33,757 nucleotides of DNA, taken from positions 1 to 33,757 of the forward strand of contig JAMCWB010000014.1 in the NCBI GenBank assembly GCA_023475025.1, given 5' to 3'. The notes under the pieces are model-generated. The model saw nothing but the letters and a program-made list of their open reading frames with translations. It was not told where the DNA came from and did no database searches. The translations under genes were made by a program, and so were the position numbers. Below, in pieces: positions 10,450 to 19,283 of the stretch. Source of the stretch: Gammaproteobacteria bacterium. Lineage in GTDB: Bacteria; Pseudomonadota; Gammaproteobacteria; Pseudomonadales; Pseudomonadaceae. Numbering within the stretch: position 1 is the first letter of the stretch; every line of letters starts with the position of its first letter.

Positions 10450-10485
10450 ATGGATTGCCACGGCGCTTCGCGCCTCGCAATGACA
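10450..10485 (-). repeat. CATTGCGAG-type hairpin repeat, left copy
   Basis: A 36-base imperfect palindrome of the widespread intergenic family whose spurious translation reads LRGAKRRGNP. Its outer 14 bases (ATGGATTGCCACGG) and 12 bases (CTCGCAATGACA) are shared exactly with the copy at 10760-10795 in inverse orientation. The tip is GGCGC-TTC-GCGCC, a self-complementary stem whose sequence differs from the other copy. Confidence 0.85.
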
Positions 10486-10759
10486 ATGAGTGAAGCCTCG
10501 ACCATAGCGCCGCTATTGGATACAGAAACGCATCCTGCTGCGCAATGACCACCCCCCACCAACATTGCGGGGCACTCATTGGCATCTACCTAGAACCCAA
10601 AAGCCAGGCAACCCCACTACCAATGCGAGATGCTGATACCGCACACCCTTTCGCCACAGACAAGTGCAAAAACCAGGCAAACAGCCACTGCCATTACAAA
10701 GTGCTCAGTGTCTTTTCGCCTTCTGCCACTTCAGCCGTGGAAACCGATCACCCTCTCAC
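10486..10759. other. Non-coding spacer between inverted repeat copies
   Basis: These 274 bases between the two repeat copies carry no reading frame with a ribosome site, codon pattern or recognisable product. A few fragments resemble the repeat (GCGCAATGACC near 10540, AATGCGAGATG near 10622), suggesting decayed further copies. No tRNA, terminator or transposase remnant could be recognised. Confidence 0.5.
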
Positions 10760-10795
10760 TGTCATTGCGAGGGCCGCAGGCCCGTGGCAATCCAT
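10760..10795 (+). repeat. CATTGCGAG-type hairpin repeat, right copy (inverted)
   Basis: Starting 16 bases past the aspS stop, this copy reads TGTCATTGCGAG...CCGTGGCAATCCAT on the plus strand and is the inverted partner of 10450-10485. The tip here is GGGCC-TGC-GGCCC: several paired positions differ from the left copy while complementarity is kept. There is no T-run after it, so it is not a standard terminator, although a stem so near the aspS 3' end could stabilise the mRNA. Confidence 0.85.
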
Positions 10796-10811
10796 TGCTG
10801 AATACAGACTC

Positions 10812-12587
10812 TCACTCAACTTTAGGTTGTTCGCGCAAGCGAATATTCAGCTCGCGCAAGGCTTTCGCGTCCACAGTACCCGGCGCCTGGGTCATGACAC
10901 AGGCCGCGCTCTGGGTTTTCGGGAAGGCGATGACTTCACGGATCGAGCTGGCGCCAGTAATCAGCATCACCAGGCGATCAAGACCAAAGGCCAGGCCACC
11001 ATGGGGTGGCGCACCATATTTCAGGGCATCGAGCAGGAAGCCGAACTTCTCCTGCTGCTCTTCGGCGCCAATGCCGAGAATCTCGAAGACAGCCTGCTGC
11101 ATGTCGCGGCGATGGATACGGATGGAACCGCCACCCAGCTCGGTGCCGTTGAGCACCATGTCGTAGGCGCGGGACAGCGCCGTCGCCGGGTTGGCCTTGA
11201 GCTCTTCCGGGCTGCACTGCGGCGCGGTAAAGGGGTGATGCAGTGCTGAGAGGCGACCTTCATCATCTTCCTCAAACATCGGGAAATCGACGACCCAGAG
11301 TGGCGCCCACTCGCTGGTCAGAAGTTCCAGGTCGTGACCCAGCTTGATGCGCAGCGCGCCCAGGGCTTCGCTGACGATGCGCGCCTTGTCGGCGCCGAAG
11401 AAAACAATATCGCCATCTTCAGCGCCCACACGATCAAGGATCACCTTCAGGTTGTCTTCCGGAATGAACTTGACAATCGGTGACTGCAGGCCCTCGACAC
11501 CCTTGGCGCGCTCATTGACCTTGATATAGGCCAGACCCTTGGCACCATAGATGCCAACGTACTTGGTATAGTCATCAATCTGCTTGCGCGGCATGCTCGC
11601 CCCACCAGGAACCCGCAGGGCAGCAACGCGACCCTTGGGATCATTGGCCGGGCCACTGAACACTTTGAATTCAACATCCGCCAGCTGGTCTTCAACATCA
11701 ATCAGCTCCAGTGGGATGCGCAGGTCCGGCTTGTCGGAACCATAGCGCTGCATGGCTTCCGAATAGGGCATGCGCGGGAAGTCGCCGAGCTCCACATCCA
11801 GCACTTCCTTGAACAGCTGGCGAATCATGTTCTCGGTCAGGCCCATGATGTCCTGCTCGTCCATAAAGCTGGTTTCGATATCGATCTGGGTGAATTCCGG
11901 CTGACGGTCTGCACGCAGGTCTTCATCCCGGAAGCACTTGGCGATCTGGTAGTAACGGTCAAAACCCGAGACCATCAGCAACTGCTTGAACAGCTGCGGT
12001 GATTGCGGCAGGGCAAAGAAAGTGCCGGGGTGGGTGCGGCTGGGGACCAGATAGTCCCGCGCGCCTTCCGGGGTGGCGCGGGTCAGGATCGGGGTTTCCA
12101 CGTCGAGGAATTCATTGTCATCCAGGAAGCGACGCACGCTGCTGGTGATCTTCGAGCGCAGCTTGAGCTTGGCAGCCATTTCCGGGCGGCGCAGATCGAT
12201 AAAGCGATAGCGCAGACGGGTTTCTTCGCCAACATCCGAGTATTCATCCAGCGGGAAAGGCGGGGTTTCAGCCTGGCTCAGGACTTCCAGCTCGTAGCCC
12301 AGCACTTCGATGGCGCCGGATGCCATGTTCGGGTTGACCGCACCTTCGGGACGCGGGCGTACCTTGCCGGTTACCTTGACCACGTACTCGCTGCGCACCC
12401 GGTCAGCCTTGGCGAAGGTCGCTTCGCGATCAGGATCGAACACCACCTGAGCCAGACCTTCACGATCGCGGATATCCAGAAAGATGACCCCACCGTGATC
12501 GCGGCGGCGATGAACCCAGCCGCAGAGAGTGATTTCCTGGTCTGCCAGGCTCGGGTTGAGCTGGCCGCAATAATGGGTACGCATCAT
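10812..12587 (-). CDS. aspS: AspS, aspartyl-tRNA synthetase
   Basis: This class II synthetase charges tRNA-Asp; the P. aeruginosa orthologue is known to be non-discriminating and can also charge tRNA-Asn. The N-terminal OB-fold anticodon-binding domain includes [20 protein letters not shown]. The catalytic core has [16 protein letters not shown] (motif 2) and [12 protein letters not shown] (motif 3), with the bacterial GAD insertion between. Starting at [10 protein letters not shown] (12587) gives 591 residues, the same as P. aeruginosa. The open frame extends to 12650, but the extra leader is not part of the family and is rejected. AGGA lies 11 bases upstream of the chosen ATG. Confidence 0.97.
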   Translation of the reverse strand: MMRTHYCGQLNPSLADQEITLCGWVHRRRDHGGVIFLDIRDREGLAQVVFDPDREATFAKADRVRSEYVVKVTGKVRPRPEGAVNPNMASGAIEVLGYELEVLSQAETPPFPLDEYSDVGEETRLRYRFIDLRRPEMAAKLKLRSKITSSVRRFLDDNEFLDVETPILTRATPEGARDYLVPSRTHPGTFFALPQSPQLFKQLLMVSGFDRYYQIAKCFRDEDLRADRQPEFTQIDIETSFMDEQDIMGLTENMIRQLFKEVLDVELGDFPRMPYSEAMQRYGSDKPDLRIPLELIDVEDQLADVEFKVFSGPANDPKGRVAALRVPGGASMPRKQIDDYTKYVGIYGAKGLAYIKVNERAKGVEGLQSPIVKFIPEDNLKVILDRVGAEDGDIVFFGADKARIVSEALGALRIKLGHDLELLTSEWAPLWVVDFPMFEEDDEGRLSALHHPFTAPQCSPEELKANPATALSRAYDMVLNGTELGGGSIRIHRRDMQQAVFEILGIGAEEQQEKFGFLLDALKYGAPPHGGLAFGLDRLVMLITGASSIREVIAFPKTQSAACVMTQAPGTVDAKALRELNIRLREQPKVE

Positions 12588-12732
12588 CTTGAGGGTTATC
12601 CTGTTTACTGGTGTCCGCCGGCGCGCAATTAACACACTCTTTACCGGCAAGGGGAGCCATGTTCTGAAAGGCGCATAATATACCTGAAATCACCCGCTGG
12701 CTGCGAGTCCACTGCGCGCCGCTGATCAGCTG

Positions 12733-12760
12733 TTGCCGGAAAGCAGCCAGGCCGTATACT
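12733..12760 (+). promoter_or_regulatory. Sigma-70 promoter of dps
   Basis: TTGCCG (12733-12738) and TATACT (12755-12760) are separated by 16 bases and lie about 35 bases before the dps ATG. The -10 matches the consensus at five of six positions. No obvious OxyR-type dyad was recognised around it. Confidence 0.55.
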
Positions 12761-12794
12761 AGGGGGCGTTGGCTGTCCACACCAAGGAGTTAGC

Positions 12795-13265
12795 ATGAAA
12801 ATTGATATCGGTATTCAAGAAAGTGATCGCGCCCAGATCGCCCAAGGGCTGTCTCACCTGCTCGCTGACACCTACACGCTGTATCTGAAAACCCATAATT
12901 TCCATTGGAACGTCAAAGGCCCTATGTTCCAGACCCTGCACCTGATGTTCGAGACCCACTACACTGAACTGGCCGTTGCGGTAGACGATATTGCCGAGCG
13001 CATCCGCACGCTCGGCTTTCCTGCTCCAGGCACCTACAAGCAATTTGTCGAACTCAGCACCATAAAGGAAGAGGAAGGCGTTCCCGAAGCGACCGAGATG
13101 GTTCGCTTGCTGGTAGAAGCCCATGAAGCCTGCGCACGCACTGCACGCAAGGTGTTTCCGGTCTGTGATGCTGCCAATGATGAACCCAGTGCCGATCTGC
13201 TCACACAGCGCTTGCAGGTACACGAGAAAACCGCCTGGATGCTGCGTAGCCTGCTGGAGTCCTGA
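12795..13265 (+). CDS. dps: Dps-family ferritin-like DNA-protection protein
   Basis: Dps proteins form 12-subunit shells that oxidise and store iron with peroxide, protecting DNA. The inter-subunit ferroxidase residues are all present with exact spacing: H37 (NFHWN), H49, D64 and E68. The segment [20 protein letters not shown] is the family signature. The 156-residue length and short N-terminus fit the Pseudomonas orthologue between aspS and the cold-shock gene. AAGGAG lies five bases before the ATG. Whether it binds DNA cannot be told: the N-terminal tail is short and has few lysines. Confidence 0.95.
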   Translation: MKIDIGIQESDRAQIAQGLSHLLADTYTLYLKTHNFHWNVKGPMFQTLHLMFETHYTELAVAVDDIAERIRTLGFPAPGTYKQFVELSTIKEEEGVPEATEMVRLLVEAHEACARTARKVFPVCDAANDEPSADLLTQRLQVHEKTAWMLRSLLES

Positions 13266-13329
13266 TTCCTGCGCCGGCCATCCCTTGCGCCGGCCACTTG
13301 GTCATCCCCTGCTTTCAGGTTAGAGTGCG

Positions 13330-13364
13330 TTGCCCCGGCGCCATGCAATTATTGTCCGGGGCAA
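13330..13364 (+). other. Hairpin covering a candidate start codon
   Basis: TTGCCCCGG (13330-13338) pairs with CCGGGGCAA (13356-13364) across a 17-base loop. The stem ends on the A of the ATG proposed for the next gene. It has no T-tract and is not a terminator. It may be an untranslated-leader structure if the TTG at 13397 is the true start, or may mask the ATG if that is used. Confidence 0.45.
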
Positions 13365-14032
13365 TGTCAATCACTTTGTCTGAAAGGATCACCCGCTTGA
13401 ATAGTCTTCGTTATCTTCATTTAGCTTTCGGCATGGTCAGCCTGATTGTCGGCCTGATCATGGCCTGGCCCCTGTTCAACCAGAGTGGCCCGGTCGACTT
13501 TTCCGCACTGGGCGCGACCATGGCCATTTTTATCGGCCTGCTCAACCTGCAACAGTTCAACAACGCCAGTCAGACACGACTGGTCAGCCAATTGGCCGGC
13601 ATCGCCCTGCTGTTCAGTAGCCTGATTCCGCTCGCCGCCCTGCTGCTGTCATCTGCACTGGATGAGTTGCTGCCCTTCGCCATGGGCTTCAGCATTGCTG
13701 CCGTCTGCGCGCTAAGCGTCAGCACCTTGCGCCTGCAACTGCCCAAGCGCAGCACAACAGCGAACACCGGAAAAGCAACGCGCAAAGATAAAAAAGTACG
13801 CCCGAAAAAAGCCGCTCAGTCGTCTGATCGCGAGCAAGGGCAAGTCAAGTGGTTCAACGCCAGCAAGGGCTTCGGCTTCATTTCCCGTGACCAGGGCGGC
13901 GATGTCTTCGTGCATTTTCGAGCCATTCGAGGTGAAGGCCACCGCGTACTGATGGAAGGTCAGATAGTCAGCTTTGTGGTTGAGGAACGTGAGAAGGGCC
14001 TGCAAGCCGAGGATGTTGACATCCTGAGCTGA
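13364..14032 (+). CDS. Membrane protein with C-terminal cold-shock domain
   Basis: The protein joins an N-terminal membrane part to a nucleic-acid-binding cold-shock domain. About four hydrophobic helices span residues 16-125 ([60 protein letters not shown]). A lysine-rich linker ([13 protein letters not shown]) follows, and residues 159-222 form the cold-shock fold with RNP1-like KGFGFI and RNP2-like VFVHF. P. aeruginosa has an equivalent gene here. The start is uncertain: the ATG at 13364 has little ribosome site, while a TTG at 13397 has AAAGGA eight bases upstream and would begin [12 protein letters not shown] tethering to the membrane is inference. Confidence 0.85.
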   Translation: MSITLSERITRLNSLRYLHLAFGMVSLIVGLIMAWPLFNQSGPVDFSALGATMAIFIGLLNLQQFNNASQTRLVSQLAGIALLFSSLIPLAALLLSSALDELLPFAMGFSIAAVCALSVSTLRLQLPKRSTTANTGKATRKDKKVRPKKAAQSSDREQGQVKWFNASKGFGFISRDQGGDVFVHFRAIRGEGHRVLMEGQIVSFVVEEREKGLQAEDVDILS

Positions 14033-14038
14033 AACCGG

Positions 14039-14057
14039 CGGGCACATCAAGTGCCCG
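14039..14057. other. Small hairpin between convergent genes
   Basis: CGGGCAC-ATCAA-GTGCCCG forms a perfect 7 bp stem seven bases past the cold-shock gene stop and before the convergent slyX stop. There is no T-run on either strand, so a terminator role is only possible. Confidence 0.35.
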
Positions 14058-14090
14058 GGCTCCACAGCCAGAGACGAGCACTGCCAGCGC

Positions 14091-14303
14091 TCAATAATGC
14101 GGTGGCGGTGTGTCATCCTCGGTCTCTGCTGGCAAATTGGCTGCCAGATCTGCCTGACGCCGCGCCAAGAGCTCCAGTGCCCGCTGCATGCCCAGCACCT
14201 TTTCCTGCAAGGACGCCACCTCGGCGTTCAGAGCATCAATAGTGTCATCCTGAAACGCCAGCCGGGCTTCCAATGCAGTCAATCGCTGCTCTGTCTCACT
14301 CAT
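14091..14303 (-). CDS. slyX: SlyX-family coiled-coil protein
   Basis: SlyX is a small conserved protein of unknown function. The 70 residues are a coiled coil through most of their length (EQRLTALEARLAFQDDTIDALNAEVASLQEKV) with a charged, proline-rich end TPPPHY that is typical of the family. The start at MSETEQRL (14303) overlaps the HIT gene by eight bases. The longer open frame reaching 14495 lies entirely within the HIT gene and is not used. Position next to a HIT protein and the cold-shock gene is conserved in Pseudomonas. Confidence 0.9.
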   Translation of the reverse strand: MSETEQRLTALEARLAFQDDTIDALNAEVASLQEKVLGMQRALELLARRQADLAANLPAETEDDTPPPHY

Positions 14304-14745
14304 CCTGCTTTCCCCACACAAAAGTTTCCGGCAAGTGCGGCCGCAAAGCCTCAAGCCGGTCAGCCAACTGGGCATCAGTATAAGGCACTGCAGGGTGCTT
14401 GCCCCATACGGGCGCCGGCCAGGCAGCGTCATCGCGGAATCGGGCAATATGGTGCAGATGCAACTGGCTGACCATATTACCCAGCGCTGCCACATTCAGC
14501 TTGTCGGGCTGATAGGCTGCCAGCAGGCTTTCCTGCAACTGACAAGACTCCTCCAGCAGCTGAGTTCGGTCACTTGGCGACAGCTGAACAATTTCTGTAA
14601 CATTTGCGCGTCCCGGCACCAGCACAAACCATGGATACTGCGCATCCTTGATTATCAACAACTTGCACAGTGGAAAGCTACCTAGCACATTAGCATCATT
14701 GCGTAATTGTGCATTCAGGCTGAAAATGTGACTTGTGTTGGACAT
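14296..14745 (-). CDS. HIT-domain protein with variant histidine triad
   Basis: HIT proteins are nucleotide hydrolases or transferases using a histidine triad. This 149-residue member starts at MSNTSHIF with a near-perfect GGAGG five bases before the ATG at 14745. The triad region reads LHLHHIARF: H96, H98 and H99. The canonical H-x-H-x-H pattern has His at the third alternate position, where isoleucine (100) stands here. This short type is typical of the Pseudomonas proteins at this locus as I recall, so it is probably a subfamily feature. The start of the open frame at 14790 lacks support. Substrate is unknown. Confidence 0.88.
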   Translation of the reverse strand: MSNTSHIFSLNAQLRNDANVLGSFPLCKLLIIKDAQYPWFVLVPGRANVTEIVQLSPSDRTQLLEESCQLQESLLAAYQPDKLNVAALGNMVSQLHLHHIARFRDDAAWPAPVWGKHPAVPYTDAQLADRLEALRPHLPETFVWGKQDE

Positions 14746-14769
14746 AAGGCCTCCAAAGGCTATGCAAGA

Positions 14770-14800
14770 CAGTCGTCTGCTTTGTTTCAACAGACGACTG
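14770..14800. promoter_or_regulatory. 10 bp inverted repeat in HIT-oprD divergent region
   Basis: CAGTCGTCTG and CAGACGACTG form a perfect inverted repeat with an 11-base spacer in the 279 bp gap between divergent HIT and oprD genes, 25 bases upstream of the HIT ATG. It is not followed by a T-run, so an operator or mRNA-leader stem is likelier than a terminator. The rest of the gap is AT-rich near 14925-15015, likely holding the oprD promoter, but no clear boxes were identified. Confidence 0.5.
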
Positions 14801-15024
14801 AAAAATTCAGAGATTATTGCTTTGCGCTTAAGCGTCCGGCACTAAAAGCCTGACTGGCAGACGATCAAAAAGCCCGACTGCCTCGGCAGAAAAATGCCAA
14901 CTATGCCCGCTTTTGCAGCAGTTTGCTTTTAAAAGCGCAATTAAGGTGCTTTAATGAGCGCGACAATAATAATGAATATCGGTTCCACGAAACCAAAAAA
15001 GTTTTTTAACTGAAGGAGCACACT

Positions 15025-16323
15025 ATGAAACACGCCATCAAATGGACTTCGGTCGCTCTGGCTGTTGCCATGGGTAACGGTCTGATCGCAGCACAGGCAA
15101 CTGCCGGTGAAGGTTTTGTCGAAGGCGCCTCTGCCGACCTGACCAGCCGTACTTTCTACTTCAATCGCGACTTCCGTAACAACAACCAGGGTCAGTCCAA
15201 GGCAGACGAAACTGCCCAGGGCTTTATCCTGAACTTTGAGTCTGGCTTCACCGAAGGCCCGATCGGTTTCGGTGCTGATATCACTGCACTGATGGGCATC
15301 AAGCTCGACAGCGGCGGCGGCACTACTGGTACCGGCCTGCTGCCTACCCGTAATAACGGCAAGGCCCCTGGCGAGTACTCGCATATCCGCGGCGCAGCCA
15401 AGATGCAGATCCTGGAAGACACCGAAGTACGCTATGGCACCCACTTCGTTGACAACCCGGTTATCGCGTATGACGACATCCGTCTGCTGCCCAGCCACTA
15501 CTTCGGCTACAGCGTCAGCAACTCCAGCATCGACGGTTTGTTTGTTGAACTGGGTCGTATGACTCATCGCAGCGACATGGAACAGTCTAGTCAAGATAGC
15601 CGTGCATTTATCGATACTGATGATAATGGCGACCTGCTTGCTCGCGGCAATGTTACCTACCTGGGTGGTAGCTATCAGTTCAACCCTGCCCTTGCAGCCA
15701 GCGTATACTCTTCGAAAGCTGATAACCTGTGGCGTCGTCACCATTTCGGCCTGAGCCACAGCGCTGACCTGGGTAACGGCATGACTCTGGGCACCGACCT
15801 GAGCCATTACCACACTAGCGATCGTAGCAACAACAACTTGGATTACGGCAACAAAGCGACCTCTCTTGCCGTTACCTTGGGCGCTGGCTATCACGCGATC
15901 ACTGGTGCCTACCAACGCATGAGTGGCAATGCAGGCTACGAATACTTTGACGGTGCCGTATATCTGGCTAACTCAGTTCAGGTGCTGGACTTTAATGCCA
16001 AGGACGAGCGTTCCTGGCACGCTGCCTACCAGTATGACTTCGCTGGTGCCGGCATCCCGGGTCTGGGCTTTACCGCCCGCTACATCCGCGGCAGCAACAT
16101 CGATGCCGACTTCTACGGTGCCACCAGTGACACTCGCTGGGAGCGTAACTTCGCCCTGGATTACACCATCCAGAGCGGTGCACTTGCCGGCCTGAACCTG
16201 AAGTGGATGAACGCAACTGTCCGTCAGGATCGCAATCTTGTTGTCCGTCAGGATCGCTATCGTGATCGTGGCGACATCGACGAAAACCGCGTCGTAGCTT
16301 CCTACACCTGGAACCTGCTCTAA
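15025..16323 (+). CDS. OprD-family outer-membrane porin
   Basis: OprD-family porins are 18-strand barrels that admit specific small molecules such as basic amino acids or carboxylates. A signal peptide ends at QATA before GEGFVEGA. The mature N-terminus shows the family block [17 protein letters not shown], then [21 protein letters not shown]. Later strands alternate polar and aromatic residues, and the chain ends in [10 protein letters not shown] with a terminal strand. It has 432 residues. GAAGGAG lies just before the ATG. The P. aeruginosa oprD gene occupies this position, but substrate choice cannot be read from sequence, so no symbol is given. A strong terminator follows. Confidence 0.93.
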   Translation: MKHAIKWTSVALAVAMGNGLIAAQATAGEGFVEGASADLTSRTFYFNRDFRNNNQGQSKADETAQGFILNFESGFTEGPIGFGADITALMGIKLDSGGGTTGTGLLPTRNNGKAPGEYSHIRGAAKMQILEDTEVRYGTHFVDNPVIAYDDIRLLPSHYFGYSVSNSSIDGLFVELGRMTHRSDMEQSSQDSRAFIDTDDNGDLLARGNVTYLGGSYQFNPALAASVYSSKADNLWRRHHFGLSHSADLGNGMTLGTDLSHYHTSDRSNNNLDYGNKATSLAVTLGAGYHAITGAYQRMSGNAGYEYFDGAVYLANSVQVLDFNAKDERSWHAAYQYDFAGAGIPGLGFTARYIRGSNIDADFYGATSDTRWERNFALDYTIQSGALAGLNLKWMNATVRQDRNLVVRQDRYRDRGDIDENRVVASYTWNLL

Positions 16324-16343
16324 GCAGCAACCAGCAGGAACTG

Positions 16344-16373
16344 AAAAAGCCCGGCCTTGTGCCGGGCTTTTTC
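16344..16373 (+). terminator. Rho-independent terminator after oprD-family gene
   Basis: AAAAAGCCCGGC-CTTGT-GCCGGGCTTTTT is a perfect 12 bp stem, GC-rich at the tip, followed by C. The T-tract forms the right arm. It begins 20 bases after the porin stop and isolates it from proS. Confidence 0.93.
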
Positions 16374-16388
16374 TTGCCCGCAGAAAGA

Positions 16389-16417
16389 TTGTCGGCTGCC
16401 TGCCCGCCCCCTACAAT
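16389..16417 (+). promoter_or_regulatory. Sigma-70 promoter of proS
   Basis: TTGTCG (16389-16394) and TACAAT (16412-16417) are spaced by exactly 17 bases. They lie 40 bases before the proS ATG and just after the preceding terminator. The -10 matches five of six consensus bases. Confidence 0.65.
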
Positions 16418-16456
16418 AGCCCCATTGCTCACTCAGCCGCAGGAACTCCGTTACCC

Positions 16457-18190
16457 ATGCGTACCAGCCAGTATTTAATCGCCACCCTGAAAGAAACCCC
16501 TGCCGATGCCAGCGTCATCAGCCATCAACTGATGTTGCGCGCAGGCATGATCCGCAAGATCGCCTCTGGCCTCTATACCTGGTTGCCCATGGGACTGCGT
16601 GTGCTGCGCAAGGTGGAGCAGGTGGTGCGCGAAGAAATGAACGCCAGCGGCGCACTGGAAGTGCTGATGCCTGCGGTGCAGCCGGCTGAACTGTGGCAGG
16701 AATCCGGCCGCTGGGAGCAATACGGTCCAGAATTGCTGCGCCTGAAAGATCGGCACGACCGGGAGTTCTGTGTTGGCCCGACCCACGAAGAAGTCATTAC
16801 CGAGCTGGCCCGCAATGAAATCAGCAGCTACAAGCAGCTGCCGATCAACCTGTATCAGATCCAGACCAAGTTCCGCGACGAGATTCGCCCACGCTTCGGC
16901 TTGATGCGCGCGCGTGAGTTTGTGATGAAAGATGCCTACTCCTTCCATCTGGACCAGGCGTCACTGCAGCAGACCTACGACCGTATGTATCAGGCATACT
17001 GCAATGTCTTTGAGCGTCTGGGCCTGGATTATCGCCCGGTTGTCGCCGACAACGGCTCTATTGGCGGAGAAGGCTCGCACGAATTCCATGTGCTGGCCGA
17101 CTCCGGTGAAGATGCCGTGGTATTTTCCGACAGCGGTGACTATGCCGCCAACATGGAAAAAGCCACCGCCCTGCCACCCCAGGGCGAGCGCTCCCAGCCG
17201 GCTGCCGAACTGAAGCAAGTGGATACGCCCAATGCCACCACCATCGCCGCTGTCAGCCAGTTGCTCGGTACGGACCCCGCTCAAAGCGTTAAAACCCTGA
17301 TCGTTCTGGGTCAGGCAGAAGAAGGCGAGACGCAGCCACTGGTTGCTCTGGTGCTGCGAGGCGACCATGAACTGAATGAGATCAAGGCTGAAAACCATCC
17401 TGCCGTGCACGCGCCTCTGACCATGGCCACAGAAACACAGATCGAGCAGGCCATCGGCTGCAAGCCCGGCTCCATCGGCCCGGTCAAGCTGCCAATCCAC
17501 GTGATTGCCGATCACAGCGCAGCGCATCTGGCTGATTTTGTCTGTGGCGCCAATGTCGACGGCCAGCACTTTACCGGCGTGAACTGGGATCGGGATGCGC
17601 AGTGTGATGAAGTGGCTGACCTGCGCAACGTTGTGGAAGGTGACCTGAGCCCGGATGGCAAGGGCAGCCTGCTGATCAAGCGCGGCATTGAAGTCGGTCA
17701 CATCTTCCAGCTTGGACAGAAGTACAGCCAGGCCATGAACTGCACCGTGCTCAACGAAAACGGCAAGGCTACCACCTTGACCATGGGGTGCTACGGTATC
17801 GGCGTCTCCCGTGTTGTTGCCTCGGCCATCGAACAGAACCACGATGAGCGCGGCATTGTCTGGCCGGACGACCTGGCGCCCTTCCAGGTCGCGCTGGTGC
17901 CGCTGAAAATGGACAGCTCGGAGGCTGTGCGTGAAGCCACCGAAGCCCTGTATCAGGGCCTGCAGAAGGCTGGCATTGATGTACTGCTGGATGACCGCGA
18001 CAAAAAAGTCAGTCCCGGTGTCAAGTTTGCCGATATGGACCTGATCGGTATTCCGCACCGTGTCGTGATTGGCGACCGCGGTCTGGATGCCGGCGAGCTC
18101 GAATACAAGTACCGCCGCGACAGTGAACCGCGCAACATCCCCAGCGCCGAGGTACTCGACTTTCTGATCAAGCAGATCAAGGGACTCTGA
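16457..18190 (+). CDS. proS: ProS, prolyl-tRNA synthetase (bacterial type with editing domain)
   Basis: ProRS charges tRNA-Pro. The class II core shows motif 1 around [19 protein letters not shown], motif 2 in [19 protein letters not shown] and motif 3 in GCYGIGVSR. Between motifs 2 and 3, roughly residues 224-407, is the inserted INS domain that hydrolyses mischarged Ala-tRNA-Pro. The anticodon-binding domain ends the chain ([20 protein letters not shown]). At 577 residues it is slightly longer than most Pseudomonas orthologues (about 571). AGGAA is 12 bases before the ATG. Ten bases separate it from the next gene. Confidence 0.97.
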   Translation: MRTSQYLIATLKETPADASVISHQLMLRAGMIRKIASGLYTWLPMGLRVLRKVEQVVREEMNASGALEVLMPAVQPAELWQESGRWEQYGPELLRLKDRHDREFCVGPTHEEVITELARNEISSYKQLPINLYQIQTKFRDEIRPRFGLMRAREFVMKDAYSFHLDQASLQQTYDRMYQAYCNVFERLGLDYRPVVADNGSIGGEGSHEFHVLADSGEDAVVFSDSGDYAANMEKATALPPQGERSQPAAELKQVDTPNATTIAAVSQLLGTDPAQSVKTLIVLGQAEEGETQPLVALVLRGDHELNEIKAENHPAVHAPLTMATETQIEQAIGCKPGSIGPVKLPIHVIADHSAAHLADFVCGANVDGQHFTGVNWDRDAQCDEVADLRNVVEGDLSPDGKGSLLIKRGIEVGHIFQLGQKYSQAMNCTVLNENGKATTLTMGCYGIGVSRVVASAIEQNHDERGIVWPDDLAPFQVALVPLKMDSSEAVREATEALYQGLQKAGIDVLLDDRDKKVSPGVKFADMDLIGIPHRVVIGDRGLDAGELEYKYRRDSEPRNIPSAEVLDFLIKQIKGL

Positions 18191-18200
18191 GGCCTGCATC

Positions 18201-18797
18201 ATGGCACGGCCAAGGACCTGGCTGATCTCGCCGTTGCTGGTCTGCGGCCTGCTGTTAGGGTTCTGCGCTCCACTGTGGGCGCAGAATCTGACAAACGAAG
18301 TAGATCCCCAGCTGCGCGCCCTCCTGCAGGATGCCGTCAATAGCGCCGATAGCTTCAACGACCGCTTCGAGGCTGAAGTCTGGTTGCTCGATATGTCTAC
18401 CCGTATGCGCCGCTTTATGCCCGATGAGGCTGAGCGGCTGCACTTCCTGCGCAAGGTCCACCGTGAGGCGCGGCGCGCCGAACTCAAGCCCGACCTGGTG
18501 ATTGCCGTCATTCATGCCGAAAGCCTGTTCGACCGCTTCGCTATCTCCAGCGTTGGCGCCCAGGGAGTGATGCAGATCATGCCGTTCTGGAAAAACGAAA
18601 TCGGCCGCCCCGATGACAACCTGATGGACCTGGCCACCAACCTGCGCTATGGCTGCACCATACTGCGTTATTACCTGGATATGGAAAATGGCAACCTGCG
18701 ACGGGCGCTGGCCCGCTATAACGGCAGCCTGGGCAGCCATCGTTACCCGGATCGGGTCACCGATTACTGGTACCGTTTCTGGTACGTCAACGAATAG
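18201..18797 (+). CDS. Small lytic transglycosylase, SLT domain
   Basis: The protein cleaves peptidoglycan glycan strands in the periplasm, by family. A signal peptide (LLVCGLLLGFCAPLWAQ) precedes a helical region. The SLT catalytic domain lies at about residues 93-195, with the catalytic glutamate in VIHAESLF, the block SSVGAQGVMQIMPFW, and ARYNGSLG near the end. At 198 residues it is a minimal single-domain enzyme. GAGG lies eight bases before the ATG, and the gene is ten bases past proS, so they are probably cotranscribed. Only 15 bases part it from the convergent thioredoxin lipoprotein. It is different from the larger MltB at 32333. Confidence 0.9.
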   Translation: MARPRTWLISPLLVCGLLLGFCAPLWAQNLTNEVDPQLRALLQDAVNSADSFNDRFEAEVWLLDMSTRMRRFMPDEAERLHFLRKVHREARRAELKPDLVIAVIHAESLFDRFAISSVGAQGVMQIMPFWKNEIGRPDDNLMDLATNLRYGCTILRYYLDMENGNLRRALARYNGSLGSHRYPDRVTDYWYRFWYVNE

Positions 18798-18812
18798 ACC
18801 TGTAGTCGCGGC

Positions 18813-19283
18813 TTACTCCAGCTCAGCGCCCTGCTCGACCAGCGCCGCCAGCAACTGTGCCTTGTCCTGCGGCCCTTCCAGACCGGCCAGCACCTCACCC
18901 TGCGGACCCAGCAGGTAGGTGGTCGGGAGTACCCGCGGCAAGGTCAACGCATAGGCCTCAGCGTACTCATGGCCGAGCACACTGAACTCGATCCCCATAC
19001 GCTCGCTCAGCTCACGCAGTTCGTCACCCTCGGCACGATCAAAATGAATACCGATGACGGCAACCTGCGGATAGGCCTCAGCCAGGGCGTTCAGCTCCGG
19101 TAGCTCCTCCCTGCAGGGGGCGCACCATTCAGCCCAGTAATTGACCACCTGGTAGCGCCCGTCCAGATCGCTTTCACCGACCGCCTGGCCATATTGATCG
19201 GGCCAGCTCAGCTCGCCCGAACCGCAAGCCGACAGCAGCATCGCCAGCATGACTGGCACCACGAAGCGGAAACTACCTTTCAT
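18813..19283 (-). CDS. Thioredoxin-like lipoprotein (TlpA/ResA type)
   Basis: The sequence indicates a membrane-anchored periplasmic thiol-disulfide protein. The lipobox LLSAC puts the lipidated cysteine at residue 20. The thioredoxin fold has the redox motif W-C54-A-P-C57 and a cis-proline segment (VLPTTYLL). WCAPC is typical of reductases in the TlpA/ResA group. The 156-residue size fits. Its ATG overlaps the yihY stop by four bases (ATGA), showing an operon with the membrane protein upstream. The substrate is unknown; an assembly or repair role for exported cysteines is inference. Confidence 0.9.
   Translation of the reverse strand: MKGSFRFVVPVMLAMLLSACGSGELSWPDQYGQAVGESDLDGRYQVVNYWAEWCAPCREELPELNALAEAYPQVAVIGIHFDRAEGDELRELSERMGIEFSVLGHEYAEAYALTLPRVLPTTYLLGPQGEVLAGLEGPQDKAQLLAALVEQGAELE

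Noticed and set aside
10400..10585. Small open frame with the peptide LRGAKRRGNP
   Set aside because: This is the well-known spurious translation of the CATTGCGAG hairpin repeat, not a gene.
10760..10795. Right-hand hairpin repeat as the aspS terminator
   Set aside because: There is no T-run after the stem on the minus strand.
14941..15915. 324-codon open frame antisense to the porin gene
   Set aside because: Composition of a shadow frame; the opposite strand encodes a complete OprD-family protein with signal peptide and terminator.
16961..18511. 516-codon open frame antisense to proS and the transglycosylase gene
   Set aside because: It mirrors the codon bias of the coding strand, has no start signal and no recognisable protein.
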